This document shows, piece after piece, positions 1 through 8,257 of a DNA stretch of 64,000 nucleotides. The notes under the pieces are model-generated. The model did no database searches. It was given only the letters and a program-made list of their open reading frames with translations, and was not told the DNA's origin. A program made the position numbers and the translations under genes. Each line of letters starts with the position of its first letter. Position 1 is the stretch's first letter. This DNA comes from an uncultured Mycoplasmatota bacterium (GTDB lineage: Bacteria; Bacillota_I; Bacilli_A; RF39; UBA660). The stretch spans positions 1 through 64,000 of the forward strand of contig URPE01000001.1 of NCBI GenBank assembly GCA_900549625.1, in the 5' to 3' direction.

Positions 1-2
1 TG

Positions 3-224
3 GAAAAAATTACTAAGTTAAATACTGATGCTAACTTTTGGGAAGTATTTACACCTGAAGAAGATGAAAGATACATTAGAAACACTATCAAAAAAGAGAG
101 TGAGAAAAAAGGTGAACAAAGAAAATCATGTGAAATTGCTAGAAATATGCTTGCCAAAAATTTAGACTTAAATTTAATCATGGACGTTACTAATTTATCT
201 AAGAAAGAAATAATGAAGTTATAG
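3..224 (+). CDS. C-terminal end of an Rpn-family PD-(D/E)XK nuclease/putative transposase (5' end outside window)
   Basis: The reading frame is open from the left edge and ends at TAG 222-224, giving about 73 residues. The tail (EIARNMLAKNLDLNLIMDV followed by TNLSKKEI) matches the helical C-terminus typical of Rpn recombination-promoting nucleases and related putative transposases, where a helix-turn-helix-like 'NMLxxNxxxxxIxxxTxLSxEEI' segment follows the nuclease core. The nuclease domain itself lies outside the window, so catalytic residues cannot be checked. It is followed at once by a strong terminator. The family call rests only on this tail. Confidence 0.6.
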   Translation, partial: EKITKLNTDANFWEVFTPEEDERYIRNTIKKESEKKGEQRKSCEIARNMLAKNLDLNLIMDVTNLSKKEIMKL

Positions 225-233
225 TAAAGTATT

Positions 234-259
234 AAAAAGAAGGCTTTTGCCTTCTTTTT
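234..259. terminator. Bidirectional intrinsic terminator between convergent genes
   Basis: An 11-bp perfect stem (AAAAAGAAGGC at 234-244 with its complement at 249-259) encloses a TTTT loop. The stem arms are A-rich on the left and T-rich on the right, so it can terminate both the Rpn-family gene on the plus strand and the phosphohexomutase gene on the minus strand. Confidence 0.85.
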
Positions 260-261
260 GG

Positions 262-1632
262 TTATATATCAATTCTTTTTATTGTTTCATTAACAACATT
301 AATAAATTCATTTTTAATGCTTTCTAAATCTTCATTTGTTAGTCCTTCAAATCTTAAAGTTAAATTAGGGCCAGTATTACTTGCTCTAATAAGTCCCCAA
401 GCATTTTTAAAGTTAACTCTTACGCCATCAATATCTAAGTAAGAATATTTCTTTTCTATGACATACTTTTTAACTGCGTCTACTACTTCAAATTTATGTT
501 CATTTGAACATGGTACTTTTATTTCTGGTGTTGAGTAGTAGTTATTAATGCCTTTTAATAATTCACTAAAAGTTTTTTCTTCTTTTGATAATATTTCAAT
601 AAATCTAAGTCCCGCATATATAGCACTGCAAACTTCTGGTCCCCGATCATTAAAGAAAATATGACCTGATAACTCTCCACCTAAAGGTATATTATTAATC
701 TTTGTATTTGCTTCAGTAAAACTAGTTCCAGTTCTACTCATAAACACATGTCCACCATCTTTTTCTATCTCATCAATTAATGATTTAGAACACTTAACAT
801 CACATAAAAAAGTCTTATTACTAACTTCTTTAATCATACTTTTCATTGCTACGATTAAATACTTATCAGCCATTATAAACTTACCATGTTCATCAATAAT
901 ACCAAGTCTATCGCCATCACCATCAAATGCAATTCCAATATCGGCATTTGTTTCTAATACCTTTTCTTTTAACATAGCCATGTTTTCTTCCACAGCAGGG
1001 TCTGGATGATGATTAGGAAAAGATCCATCACTTTCATCACATATATAAATAGGTTCAATATTGGGAAATTCTTTTATAACATCCTTTATAATCGTAGCTG
1101 TAACACCATTACCCATATCAAAAACAGCCTTTATCTTTTTCTTGCCCATATTAATATTATCTTTTAAATAACTTAAATAATCTTTTTTAATATCTTTATT
1201 AACGGCTATTCCTTTACCCTTATAAAATTCACCCTTAAAAGTAAATTCTTTAAAATCATCTATCATATCGCCTCTTGCATTAGCGTACTTATCAAAAGAA
1301 AACTTAAAACCATTATCTTCTTTTGGATTATGACTAGCTGTTACCATTACCCCAAAAGTATTTTCTACATACCTTGTATAATAATGCATAGGTGTAGTAA
1401 TTTCTCCATAACAAATAACATTAATACCAGAATCTATTAAACCATTTTTTAAGGCTTCATAAAGAGCAGGTGAAGATAAACGATTATCTCTACCAATAAC
1501 ACATTTATTCTTATCATAAAACTTTTGTAAATAAGTACCATAACTTTTACCAATAATATAAGCCCCTTGTTCATTAATTTCATTTGGGTAAGTTCCTCTT
1601 ATATCATAGGCCTTAAATATACTTTCTTTCAT
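262..1632 (-). CDS. Phosphomannomutase/phosphoglucomutase (alpha-D-phosphohexomutase)
   Basis: This 456-residue cytosolic enzyme interconverts hexose 6-phosphates and 1-phosphates, feeding sugar nucleotides to wall and surface polymers. It shows the family landmarks in order: the phosphoserine loop TASHNP (residues 98-103, S100), the metal-binding DGDGDR (237-242) and the sugar-binding loop GGELSGH (318-324). N-terminal AYDIRG is typical of the ManB/AlgC-type PMM/PGM branch. The start was set at ATG 1632 because AAGGGG lies nine bases upstream; an in-frame ATG three codons earlier overlaps that ribosome site. The gene stands alone and converges on the Rpn-family gene. Substrate preference (mannose or glucose) cannot be told from the motifs. 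Confidence 0.9.
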   Translation of the reverse strand: MKESIFKAYDIRGTYPNEINEQGAYIIGKSYGTYLQKFYDKNKCVIGRDNRLSSPALYEALKNGLIDSGINVICYGEITTPMHYYTRYVENTFGVMVTASHNPKEDNGFKFSFDKYANARGDMIDDFKEFTFKGEFYKGKGIAVNKDIKKDYLSYLKDNINMGKKKIKAVFDMGNGVTATIIKDVIKEFPNIEPIYICDESDGSFPNHHPDPAVEENMAMLKEKVLETNADIGIAFDGDGDRLGIIDEHGKFIMADKYLIVAMKSMIKEVSNKTFLCDVKCSKSLIDEIEKDGGHVFMSRTGTSFTEANTKINNIPLGGELSGHIFFNDRGPEVCSAIYAGLRFIEILSKEEKTFSELLKGINNYYSTPEIKVPCSNEHKFEVVDAVKKYVIEKKYSYLDIDGVRVNFKNAWGLIRASNTGPNLTLRFEGLTNEDLESIKNEFINVVNETIKRIDI

Positions 1633-1728
1633 TAATATCATCCCCTTTATATTGTATATTCAGTTTATCATAAAAATAATGCAAAAAAAAGAATTTACAT
1701 TTATTGACTATTACATTTACATATCAAA

Positions 1729-1757
1729 TTGACAAGTAATTAAATATTTATTATTAT
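1729..1757 (+). promoter_or_regulatory. Sigma-A type promoter for the SpoVID-like operon
   Basis: TTGACA (1729-1734) and TATTAT (1752-1757) are separated by exactly 17 bases, and the first gene of the operon starts 24 bases downstream of the -10 box. There is no obvious sporulation-sigma promoter in addition. Confidence 0.7.
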
Positions 1758-1780
1758 CTAATTAGAAGGGATAGAATGTT

Positions 1781-2443
1781 ATGAATAATAAAAAAGAAAT
1801 AGAGTATATGCCAATATATAGTAATGAGTTAAATGTAAGAAAAAAGAGTATACAAAAAGAAGAAATTAAAAGAAGAAAAAAAAGAGGCTTAGCAAACATT
1901 AAACTCTTGCTTTTAGTTGCTGCGATGGGCTATGGTGGCATTAAAGTAGGCATGCATATCGAAGAAAGTTTAAATAATCAAGAAAAAATAAGAATTGAAC
2001 AAGAAAGAGAAGAAAAAGAAAGTCTGGCTCTTTCTAATGCCTATACTAAGTATCGTGAAGAAGCTACTAAAATAGTTCATGAAGCAATGACTTACATAGG
2101 TGATAGAAGTTCAAATAGACCTTATAATTGGGATTATTTAATTGCTAGCAATGAATTAGAAAATGTAATAAAAACAGAAAATTTAAGTGATAATGATATT
2201 ACTGAACTAATATTTACAGTTCGTGATCGTATCAAAACTGAATATAAAGGCCAACCATCTTTTGATAATACTAGTGCCATGCTTGAGGCTTATTGTGGTC
2301 AAACTATTGATGAATACATAAAAGCTCATGACTTACCAGAAGATAGAGAAGAAGCAGATAACTACTTAAGAACAATAATAGCCATTAAAAAAGGTTATCA
2401 GTTTGATGATTTAAAGGAGAATAATAACTATGGAAGAAAATAA
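1781..2443 (+). CDS. Hypothetical single-pass membrane protein
   Basis: The 220-residue product has a very basic N-terminus (KKRRKKRG around residues 31-37), one hydrophobic segment at about 40-58, then a charged, probably coiled-coil stretch (EEREEKESLALSNAYTKYREE region) and a mainly helical soluble C-terminus. This fits an inside-to-outside single-pass protein. A clear AGAAGGGA ribosome site precedes the ATG. It opens a four-gene operon with a SpoVID-like and a CotS-like protein, and overlaps the next start by 14 bases, so translation is probably coupled. The family is not recognised; a role in the envelope or spore surface is only an inference from context. Confidence 0.75.
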   Translation: MNNKKEIEYMPIYSNELNVRKKSIQKEEIKRRKKRGLANIKLLLLVAAMGYGGIKVGMHIEESLNNQEKIRIEQEREEKESLALSNAYTKYREEATKIVHEAMTYIGDRSSNRPYNWDYLIASNELENVIKTENLSDNDITELIFTVRDRIKTEYKGQPSFDNTSAMLEAYCGQTIDEYIKAHDLPEDREEADNYLRTIIAIKKGYQFDDLKENNNYGRK

Positions 2444-2651
2444 TATATTCACGATTGCCGATCAAGATTATATTGAAATATCTAGAGTAACATTAAATGA
2501 AAAAGTATATGTATATTTAAATAAGCTAAGTAATGAAAATGAATTTATTATAAAAGAATATGAAGAAGAAAATAATATATTAAAAGATGTATTAGAAAAT
2601 GATTATACATCTGTATTAAAAGCTTTAGAAAAAGAATTAACTAATAGTTAA
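2430..2651 (+). CDS. Small hypothetical protein, DUF1292-like
   Basis: A 73-residue acidic protein whose start lies inside the end of the preceding gene, behind a good AAAGGAG site. Its pattern (DYIEISRVTLNEKVYVYLNK, then a strand with FIIKEY and an acidic helix ending in LEKEL) resembles DUF1292/YrzB-type small proteins, which typically read 'D..y...ei.y.gk.Y.lL...' and occur widely in Firmicutes with no firm biochemical role. Three other short proteins in this window (23042-23296, 25292-25537 and the N-terminal half of 22179-22982) show a similar layout. Homology is suggested by pattern only. Confidence 0.65.
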   Translation: MEENNIFTIADQDYIEISRVTLNEKVYVYLNKLSNENEFIIKEYEEENNILKDVLENDYTSVLKALEKELTNS

Positions 2652-2721
2652 TTCTTTTTCCTTGAAAAATATTAATAAATTAAAATATTTAACATATATA
2701 TTTTTTAAGGAGATGATAATT

Positions 2722-3402
2722 TTGGAAAGTATTATACCATTTACAAAAGATTTAGAATTTCAAACTAAAGTAAGTGAAATTACAAGTATTTCATTAGAAA
2801 GAGATTTTACTGTGCAAGAGTGTGCTGTTACAGGTAATCTTTATGTTACAGGTGAATATAAAAGTCATGAAATAAGCGCTAATGTAAGTCCATTTAATTA
2901 CAAGATTCCCTTTACAATTGAAATACCTGATAATATAGATAAAGAAAGTATTAGACTAGAGATTAATGATTTTGCCTATGAAATGCTTGAAGATACTGGT
3001 ATAAGTGTTCATGTTGAGTTGTTATTAAGTGCTAATGAAGAAGAAAAAGTTATAGAAGAAGAACCAGTACCAAAAGAAGTTGAAGTAGACTCTGATGAAA
3101 TAATAAGAATGTTAGAAGAAGAAACAAAGAATGAAAAAGATGAAAAAACTAACGAAGAACCAGAAGAAACACCACGCTATGATGAAGAAATAAAGACCCA
3201 AGACACCAATATTTTACTTAATAGTACCTCAAATACTGATGAATACATTACTTATCATATTCACGTTTTAAAAGAGGGAGAAACTATTGCTAGTATTGCA
3301 AGTTTATATAATATAAAAGAAAGCATTTTACAAGAGTATAATGATTTAACAAATGTTTCCACTGGTTATAAAATAGTTATTCCAAGTACAGATGAATCAT
3401 AA
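2722..3402 (+). CDS. SpoVID-like spore coat assembly protein with C-terminal LysM domain
   Basis: The N-terminal half (FTKDLEFQTKVSEITSISLE, then VTGNLYVTGEYKSHE and a predicted beta-rich stretch) resembles the N-terminal region of SpoVID and related spore-coat morphogenetic proteins. A long acidic linker follows, and the last 45 residues form a LysM module (YHIHVLKEGETIASIASLYNI ... IVIPS). SpoVID tethers coat layers to the forespore surface; LysM would bind peptidoglycan. The start was placed at TTG 2722 because AAGGAGATGAT precedes it directly; the upstream ATG at 2662 has no ribosome site and adds a hydrophobic non-homologous stretch. It overlaps the following CotS-like gene by 11 bases. 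Function in this organism depends on whether it sporulates at all. Confidence 0.65.
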   Translation: MESIIPFTKDLEFQTKVSEITSISLERDFTVQECAVTGNLYVTGEYKSHEISANVSPFNYKIPFTIEIPDNIDKESIRLEINDFAYEMLEDTGISVHVELLLSANEEEKVIEEEPVPKEVEVDSDEIIRMLEEETKNEKDEKTNEEPEETPRYDEEIKTQDTNILLNSTSNTDEYITYHIHVLKEGETIASIASLYNIKESILQEYNDLTNVSTGYKIVIPSTDES

Positions 3403-4291
3403 AAGCATTGAAGTTGTAAAAGAAATATATAAACCTTATAAATACCAAATTAAAAAAAATGCTCATATATTAGAATCTACTAGTGGTAAAATTGTTTTAA
3501 AAGAAAAAAAGAATGACATAGCAAGTCTTTTTTCTTATTTAGAAAGTCGGAGCTTTAAAAATTTTCCATCTTTAATTGATGGCACAAGAGATGGTATAAA
3601 TATCTATTCATATATTGAAGATACAACTATTCCTAAAGAACAAAAAGCCCTAGATTTTATGAAAGTCATTGGTTTACTTCATCAAAAAACAACATATTAT
3701 AAGGATGTAGTAGAAGATGAATTTAAACAAATATATGATAATATCTTAGATACTATAAATTATAATACTTATTTTTATGAATATGAGTATAACAAAGCAT
3801 TTAATAATGTTTTCCCATCTCCAAGTGAATTTTTATTACTTCAAAATTATACTAAAATAAAAAATGCTTTCGCATTTACTAAAGAAGAGTTAGAGAGTTG
3901 GTATAAAACTGTTCAAGATAAGAAAAAATATCGTGTTTGTCAAATACATAATAATTTAAGTTTAGAACACTTTATAGAAGGTAAAGAACCAACTTTAATT
4001 AGTTGGGATCATAGTACTAAAGATAGTCCTGTTATTGATTTTTTAGGTTTTTATAAATCTTCTTATTTTGATTTAAATATGGAAGTATTATTTTCTGAAT
4101 ATCTAAAGTATTGTCCATGGAGTGATGATGAAAAAAAATTATTTTTTATTGTAATCAGTATTCCGCCTAAATATGAAGTAAAGGGTACTAATTTTGAAAT
4201 TGTCAAAAATATAAGAAAATCGCTAGATTATGTATATAAAACTGAAAATTTAGTAAGGCCATACTATGCGGTAAAGGAAAAAGAAAAGTAA
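3392..4291 (+). CDS. CotS/YutH-like kinase-fold spore coat protein
   Basis: The 299-residue protein has the aminoglycoside-phosphotransferase/CotS-like layout: an N-terminal lobe with KIVLKEKK, a helical middle section, then a catalytic-loop-like segment QIHNNLSLEHFIEG and a DHS segment followed by SPVIDFLGFYK, corresponding to the H-x-D and D-x-x-x-x-P-x-x-D regions of APH-fold kinases. The loop lacks the usual catalytic Asp (HNN instead of HGD), as in other coat-associated CotS/YutH proteins, so kinase activity is doubtful. It lies directly behind the SpoVID-like gene with an 11-base overlap, an arrangement that supports a joint coat role. No terminator separates the pair. Confidence 0.6.
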   Translation: MNHKSIEVVKEIYKPYKYQIKKNAHILESTSGKIVLKEKKNDIASLFSYLESRSFKNFPSLIDGTRDGINIYSYIEDTTIPKEQKALDFMKVIGLLHQKTTYYKDVVEDEFKQIYDNILDTINYNTYFYEYEYNKAFNNVFPSPSEFLLLQNYTKIKNAFAFTKEELESWYKTVQDKKKYRVCQIHNNLSLEHFIEGKEPTLISWDHSTKDSPVIDFLGFYKSSYFDLNMEVLFSEYLKYCPWSDDEKKLFFIVISIPPKYEVKGTNFEIVKNIRKSLDYVYKTENLVRPYYAVKEKEK

Positions 4292-4432
4292 AGCAACTTC
4301 AATAAGTAAAACAAAAATATTAAATCTTAAAGGCAGTATTAAAGTAATAATTATTTGATAAAATATTAAAACAGAAAGACAAAGTACAGCAAGAACACTA
4401 AAAAACCCCCCGTTACGTCTACATGGCTTCAT
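4250..4432 (-). CDS. Small two-TM hydrophobic protein
   Basis: A 60-residue very hydrophobic protein with a basic start (MKPCRRNGG) and two predicted membrane segments (about 10-31 and 35-56). AGGTGAT sits four bases before the ATG, the commonest ribosome-site form in this genome, which supports translation. The 3' end overlaps the end of the convergent CotS-like gene by 42 bases. No family is recognised. A chance open frame in AT-rich DNA remains possible. Confidence 0.45.
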   Translation of the reverse strand: MKPCRRNGGFFSVLAVLCLSVLIFYQIIITLILPLRFNIFVLLIEVALLFFFLYRIVWPY

Positions 4433-4474
4433 AAAATCACCTATGGTAGTTTATGGCTTTTAAGTCTTTTGGTG

Positions 4475-4503
4475 AAACTAACAAATATAGTTAGTTTTTT
4501 TTG
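4475..4503 (+). terminator. Intrinsic terminator (probable end of SpoVID-like operon)
   Basis: AAACTAAC (4475-4482) pairs with GTTAGTTT (4490-4497) and is followed by a T-run on the plus strand only. It lies about 180 bases past the CotS-like stop, beyond the oppositely oriented small gene. Confidence 0.65.
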
Positions 4504-5176
4504 TTAGTCTAAAAGTAATAGTTAAAATGTTAAATTTGCAAAAAAGCACAAAAAACAATAAACAAATCATAAAAAGGACTGAATTAAATAGTAAGTTTCC
4601 AATATAAAAAAATACAATTTCATAAGAAAGTTCCCGTAAATATTGAACTTTTAAAAAAATAGTTTGGCATAAATATATGTTTTATGATATATTGTTTATG
4701 CAAAAAAAAACGTTAAATCGTTTTTGCAAGGGCACTATCTAACGGTGGAGCCCTATTTTTATGCATAGAATTGGAAAAACCTTTAGATAAATATTTGTAG
4801 AATGAGAATCTTAAAAACTGTAATTTTTAAATTTTATAGATGCCAAAACTAGATGCTAAAGCTCAAAAATAAAGTTGTTTTTATAAATTTTGATAAATTA
4901 TAATAAAAGAAAAAGCCTTATTTCCCAAGACTTTAACAAATTATTAAATTGTTATGAACTGATATTAATATTTTCCAAGGTTTAAAGTAATAGAACACCA
5001 CAAAAAGTGAAAAAAAGACTATCTAATGTAATAAAAGATAGACACTTCCTTTTTTCGTTTGTTCATTACTTAATACTCTGGTTGCCAATCAGCATTGTCT
5101 AATCTCCATAATTAACGTTTTTAGTATATAATAATACTTATTTTTTACAATAGGACATTTTGTTTTATAAATCACA
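4504..5176. other. Non-coding AT-rich stretch without supported genes
   Basis: No reading frame here has both a ribosome site and reasonable length. The only structured part is the candidate small RNA at 4698-4768. A weaker inverted repeat (CTATCT/AGATAG near 5018-5041) and scattered A/T tracts are also present. The stretch looks like decayed sequence between the SpoVID-like operon and the fic locus. Confidence 0.5.
4662..4768 (+). ncRNA. Candidate small RNA with two hairpins and its own promoter
   Basis: A promoter-like TTGGCA (about 4664-4669) is followed 18 bases later by TATATT. Immediately downstream come two hairpins: GCAAAAA-rich arm and ...CGTTTTTGC (about 4700-4727, loop TTAAAT), then AGGGC ... 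GCCCT (about 4729-4753) followed by ATTTTTAT, a terminator-like end. The transcript would be about 65-70 nt, the size of Firmicutes antisense antitoxin RNAs, and the second loop carries CTATCTAACGGTGGAG. No cognate toxin frame with a ribosome site was found on the opposite strand, so the partner may have decayed. It does not match any riboswitch consensus I know. Confidence 0.4.
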
Positions 5177-5258
5177 TATAGTTAATCTAAAAAAGCTAAT
5201 TATTTTCAAGACTAAGTTCCCATCTATGAAAAACGAAAACTTTGAATTTAATTTAGTG
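5177..5258. repeat. Direct repeat copy A upstream of fic
   Basis: About 82 bases beginning TATAGTTAATCTAAAAAAGC and including AAGACTAAGTTCCCATCTA and GAATTTAATTTAGTG. A second, slightly diverged copy lies at 6253-6335 after fic. Each copy sits just upstream of a promoter. Confidence 0.8.
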
Positions 5259-5292
5259 AAATAAATTAAAAACTTCCTATAAAAGTAATATA

Positions 5293-5303
5293 TGTGTTAT
5301 AAT
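5293..5303 (+). promoter_or_regulatory. Extended -10 promoter for fic
   Basis: TGTTATAAT (TATAAT at 5298-5303 with an upstream TGn) lies 73 bases before the fic start. No good -35 box is seen, which is usual for extended -10 promoters. Confidence 0.5.
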
Positions 5304-5375
5304 TAGTCCAGATAGAACGTGAAAGAATCACAAAAATAAATGTTTAAGAATTACTTTTGAAGGGAGGTAAGAAAA

Positions 5376-6116
5376 ATGGAAGTGAGTAAAATTAAAAAAG
5401 CGTTAGTAGAGCAAAAAAACATTGGCTTATCTGGTAATCTTTATCATAAGACTCAACTCGATTTTGCCTATAATACAAATCATATTGAAGGATCCACAAT
5501 AACGCCTGATGAAACTGCAAGCATCTATGATACAGGAACAATTTTAACTAGTAGTGATAAGGTCATTGTTCTAAAAGATGCTACTGAAATAAAGAATCAT
5601 TTTACTTTGTTTAAGTATATGTTAGATACTATTGATGATAAGTTAACTGAAGATATGATAAAGAAATTTCACTTCATTTTAAAAGATGGAACTTTAACTG
5701 ATAGTGAAAAGGAATGGTTTAATGTTGGGGAATATAAAAAGAAGAAAAACTTTGTTGGTAATATTACAACATCCTTACCATGTAATGTTGTAAATGATAT
5801 GAAAGAGTTATTAAGCTGGTACGATAAAATAGATAAAAAAAGTTTTGAAGATATTATTGAATTTCATGTGAGATTTGAACGCATTCATCCCTTTCAAGAT
5901 GGAAATGGTCGTGTTGGCAGAATGATAATGTTTAGAGAATGTTTATATAATGACATAATGCCTTTTTTTATTGAAGATAGAAATAAAGATTTTTATATAA
6001 GAGGTATTAAAGAATACCAAACAAATAATGAAAAAGGATACTTAATTGATACTTGTTCAAATAGTCAAGATAATTATGAAAAAATAGCAACTTACTTTTT
6101 AGAAGATAGTGAATAG
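5376..6116 (+). CDS. Fic-family protein (putative AMP transferase) with class II-type inhibitory motif
   Basis: The 246-residue protein carries the Fic catalytic motif H171-P-F-Q-D-G-N-G-R179, matching HxFx(D/E)GNGRxxR, so the fold and active site look intact; such enzymes usually transfer AMP from ATP to a hydroxyl side chain on a target protein. An N-terminal T34-N-H-I-E38-G39 matches the (S/T)xxxE(G/N) inhibitory helix, which holds the enzyme auto-inhibited in class II Fic proteins. A strong GGGAGGT ribosome site precedes the ATG. The gene is monocistronic, and near-identical 82-bp repeats flank it. The target is unknown. No separate antitoxin is needed because the inhibitory motif is built in. 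Confidence 0.88.
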   Translation: MEVSKIKKALVEQKNIGLSGNLYHKTQLDFAYNTNHIEGSTITPDETASIYDTGTILTSSDKVIVLKDATEIKNHFTLFKYMLDTIDDKLTEDMIKKFHFILKDGTLTDSEKEWFNVGEYKKKKNFVGNITTSLPCNVVNDMKELLSWYDKIDKKSFEDIIEFHVRFERIHPFQDGNGRVGRMIMFRECLYNDIMPFFIEDRNKDFYIRGIKEYQTNNEKGYLIDTCSNSQDNYEKIATYFLEDSE

Positions 6117-6252
6117 TAAATCACCAAACCAACTACCAAAATAGGTAAGTTTTATTTTAAAACTGTATTTAACCCAAAGTTTAATGGTAATATGTATTCA
6201 TAAGATTGCCATAACCCCTAAGTAACAACATTTATTTTATTATTTATCTTGC

Positions 6253-6335
6253 TATAGTCAATTTAAAAAAGCTAATCGTTTTTAAGACTAAGTTCCCATC
6301 TACGATAAAACGGTAACTTAGAATTTAATTTAGTG
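6253..6335. repeat. Direct repeat copy B between fic and the gltX promoter
   Basis: About 83 bases beginning TATAGTCAATTTAAAAAAGC, sharing AAGACTAAGTTCCCATCTA and GAATTTAATTTAGTG with copy A at 5177-5258. It ends 15 bases before the -35 box of the gltX promoter. Confidence 0.8.
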
Positions 6336-6350
6336 GTAATCAAAAAAATC

Positions 6351-6379
6351 TTGAAAAAAGATAATTTATTACTTATAAT
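6351..6379 (+). promoter_or_regulatory. Promoter of the T-box-controlled gltX operon
   Basis: TTGAAA (6351-6356) and TATAAT (6374-6379) with a 17-base spacer. Transcription would start near 6386, just ahead of the T-box Stem I. Confidence 0.8.
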
Positions 6380-6391
6380 ACATATATAAAA

Positions 6392-6590
6392 CGAAGAGAA
6401 AGAGGAGTAAAAATATATTGCTTTTTAAAGAGAGTTCTTGGTTGGTGTAAAAGAATAAGCAAGTATTTTGAAGAAACTTTTAAGTGACTATTGTATACAA
6501 GGTAGTCCGGGTAATCCCGTTATCAAAAGAAGAAAAAAAGAAGGTGGTACCGCGGTTTATCTCGCCCTTTGGTGTACCATCTTTTTGTAT
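6392..6590 (+). ncRNA. Glu-specific T-box leader
   Basis: The leader has an AGAGA-like 5' start, GGTTGGTG (6440-6447) in Stem I, and a specifier-loop sequence in which GAA (6470-6472) is followed by GAAAC, so the codon read is Glu, matching the downstream gltX. Near the 3' end are the conserved T-box sequence AAGGTGGTACCGCGG (6541-6555) and a terminator formed by AAGGTGGTACC and its partner GGTGTACCATC before CTTTTTGT (ending about 6588). Uncharged tRNA-Glu would stabilise the antiterminator and allow transcription of gltX and probably murE. An apparent N-terminal extension of gltX that would run through this leader is not real. Confidence 0.9.
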
Positions 6591-6608
6591 TTAGAAAGAG
6601 GTTTTATT

Positions 6609-8249
6609 ATGACACAAAAAGAATATGCAGATATGCTTTTACCTAATGTAATGCATGATAGAGCATATTATGAAGACTTGTACAAAAAAAGAAATTTAAG
6701 TGATGGAGCTATGGTTACGAGAATTGGACCTAGTCCGACTGGCTTTGTTCATATTGGCACACTTTATCAAGCAATGGTAGCTGAACGTATGGCTCATCAA
6801 AGTGGCGGTGTATGCTTTGTAAGAGTAGAAGATACAGATCAAAAAAGATTAGTAGAAGGCGCAATTGACCAAATACTAAATTCTGTAAAAGAATATAATA
6901 TTAAGTTTGATGAATATCCTCTAGATAATGGTAAGTCAGTAGGTGAATACGGGCCATATATTCAAACAATGCGTAAAGATATCTATCAAGCCTTCGTTAA
7001 AGATTTATTAATGAAAGATTTAGCTTATCCATCATTTTTGACTAGTGAAGAATTAAATGAAATTAATGAAAAGCAAAAGAAAAGAAAACAAAGAATAGGC
7101 TATTATGGTATATGGGCTAGTAAAGAAAGAAGCCTTACCCATGAAGAAGTAGAAGAAAAAATCAAAAATGGTCTTCCATACGTTATAAGACTTAAAAGTA
7201 AAGGCAGTTTTGATAATGAAATAGTTATGGAAGACTGTATTAAAGGTCGTATTAAATTTCCAGAAAATGATATGGATGTTGTATTGTTAAAGTCAGATGG
7301 TATACCAACTTATCATTTTGCTCATGTTGTTGATGATACCCTTATGGGGACAACTCATGTTTCACGTGGTGATGAATGGCTTAGTAGTGTGCCAGTTCAC
7401 TTAGATTTATTTAAAACACTTGGTTTTGCACCACCTAAGTATGCCCACTTAGCAACTATTCAAAAAGAAGAAAATGGTAAAAGAAGAAAAATTAGTAAAA
7501 GAAAAGATGCTGAGGCTAACGTAGCATTCTATAGTGAAAAAGGTGTTCCAGTAGAGGCTGTTAAAATATATTTAATGACTCTTGCTAATTCTAACTTTGA
7601 AGAGTGGTTCTTAAATAACCCTGATAAAAATTATGAAGAATTTCATATGGACTTTAAAAATATGAGCACCAGTGGAGCCTTATTTGATATGGAAAAACTA
7701 CTTAATATTGCTAAAAATTACTTAAGTCGTATTACAGCTAGTGAGTTTTATAACGAATTACTTACTTGGGCTAGTACTTATGATAAAGAGTTTTTGCAGG
7801 AATTAGAAGAATATAAAGATATTATTATTAAGACTCTTGATATTGAAAGAAATACTAATAAACCACGTAAAGACTATGCTATGTATAGTGAAGTAAGACA
7901 AAATATTAGTTATATGTATGACTTTAAAAATATTAACTATGAATGGCAAAAGATTACAGATATAACAGAAATAAAAAGTATTTTAAATACTTATATTAAT
8001 GAATACTATGACGAATCTTTAAATGAAGAAGAGTGGTTTAATAATATCAAAGCCATGTGTGATAAATTAGGTTATGCTTCTAATATGAAAGAGTATAAGA
8101 AAAATCCTGAAAACTTTAAAGGTAATGTTGCCGATGTATCAACAGTTATAAGAGTTTCCTTAACTGGTAAGTCTAAAACACCTAATTTATATGATATTAT
8201 ATGTATATTAGGTCGTGAAGAAATAGTAAGAAGAATAGGGTTATTATAG
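6609..8249 (+). CDS. gltX: Glutamate--tRNA ligase
   Basis: The 546-residue class I synthetase charges tRNA-Glu in the cytosol. It shows the nucleotide-binding signature GPSPTGFVHIGT (40-51; HIGH equivalent HIGT at 48-51) and K294-I-S-K-R as the KMSKS loop, with the acceptor-binding domain between them and a helical anticodon-binding C-terminus. The start is ATG 6609 behind AAGAGG; in-frame codons upstream belong to the T-box leader. The Glu specifier in that leader independently supports the assignment. A non-discriminating enzyme that also charges tRNA-Gln is possible in Bacilli and cannot be excluded. murE follows after eight bases. Confidence 0.93.
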   Translation: MTQKEYADMLLPNVMHDRAYYEDLYKKRNLSDGAMVTRIGPSPTGFVHIGTLYQAMVAERMAHQSGGVCFVRVEDTDQKRLVEGAIDQILNSVKEYNIKFDEYPLDNGKSVGEYGPYIQTMRKDIYQAFVKDLLMKDLAYPSFLTSEELNEINEKQKKRKQRIGYYGIWASKERSLTHEEVEEKIKNGLPYVIRLKSKGSFDNEIVMEDCIKGRIKFPENDMDVVLLKSDGIPTYHFAHVVDDTLMGTTHVSRGDEWLSSVPVHLDLFKTLGFAPPKYAHLATIQKEENGKRRKISKRKDAEANVAFYSEKGVPVEAVKIYLMTLANSNFEEWFLNNPDKNYEEFHMDFKNMSTSGALFDMEKLLNIAKNYLSRITASEFYNELLTWASTYDKEFLQELEEYKDIIIKTLDIERNTNKPRKDYAMYSEVRQNISYMYDFKNINYEWQKITDITEIKSILNTYINEYYDESLNEEEWFNNIKAMCDKLGYASNMKEYKKNPENFKGNVADVSTVIRVSLTGKSKTPNLYDIICILGREEIVRRIGLL

Positions 8250-8257
8250 GAGGATTT

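Noticed and set aside
4698..4768. Fluoride, preQ1 or ZTP riboswitch
   Set aside because: The two-hairpin sequence does not contain the conserved cores of these classes and no related transporter or enzyme gene follows.
4723..4776. 17-codon minus-strand peptide frame starting MHKNRAPPLDSALAKTI as toxin partner of the small RNA
   Set aside because: Not hydrophobic, no ribosome site, and antisense to the hairpin itself.
5177..6335. Transposon or insertion sequence carrying fic
   Set aside because: Repeats are direct, diverged, and promoter-linked; there is no transposase or terminal inverted repeat.
6468..6608. N-terminal extension of gltX
   Set aside because: These codons run through the T-box specifier, antiterminator and terminator; no GluRS has such a lead, and ATG 6609 has a ribosome site.
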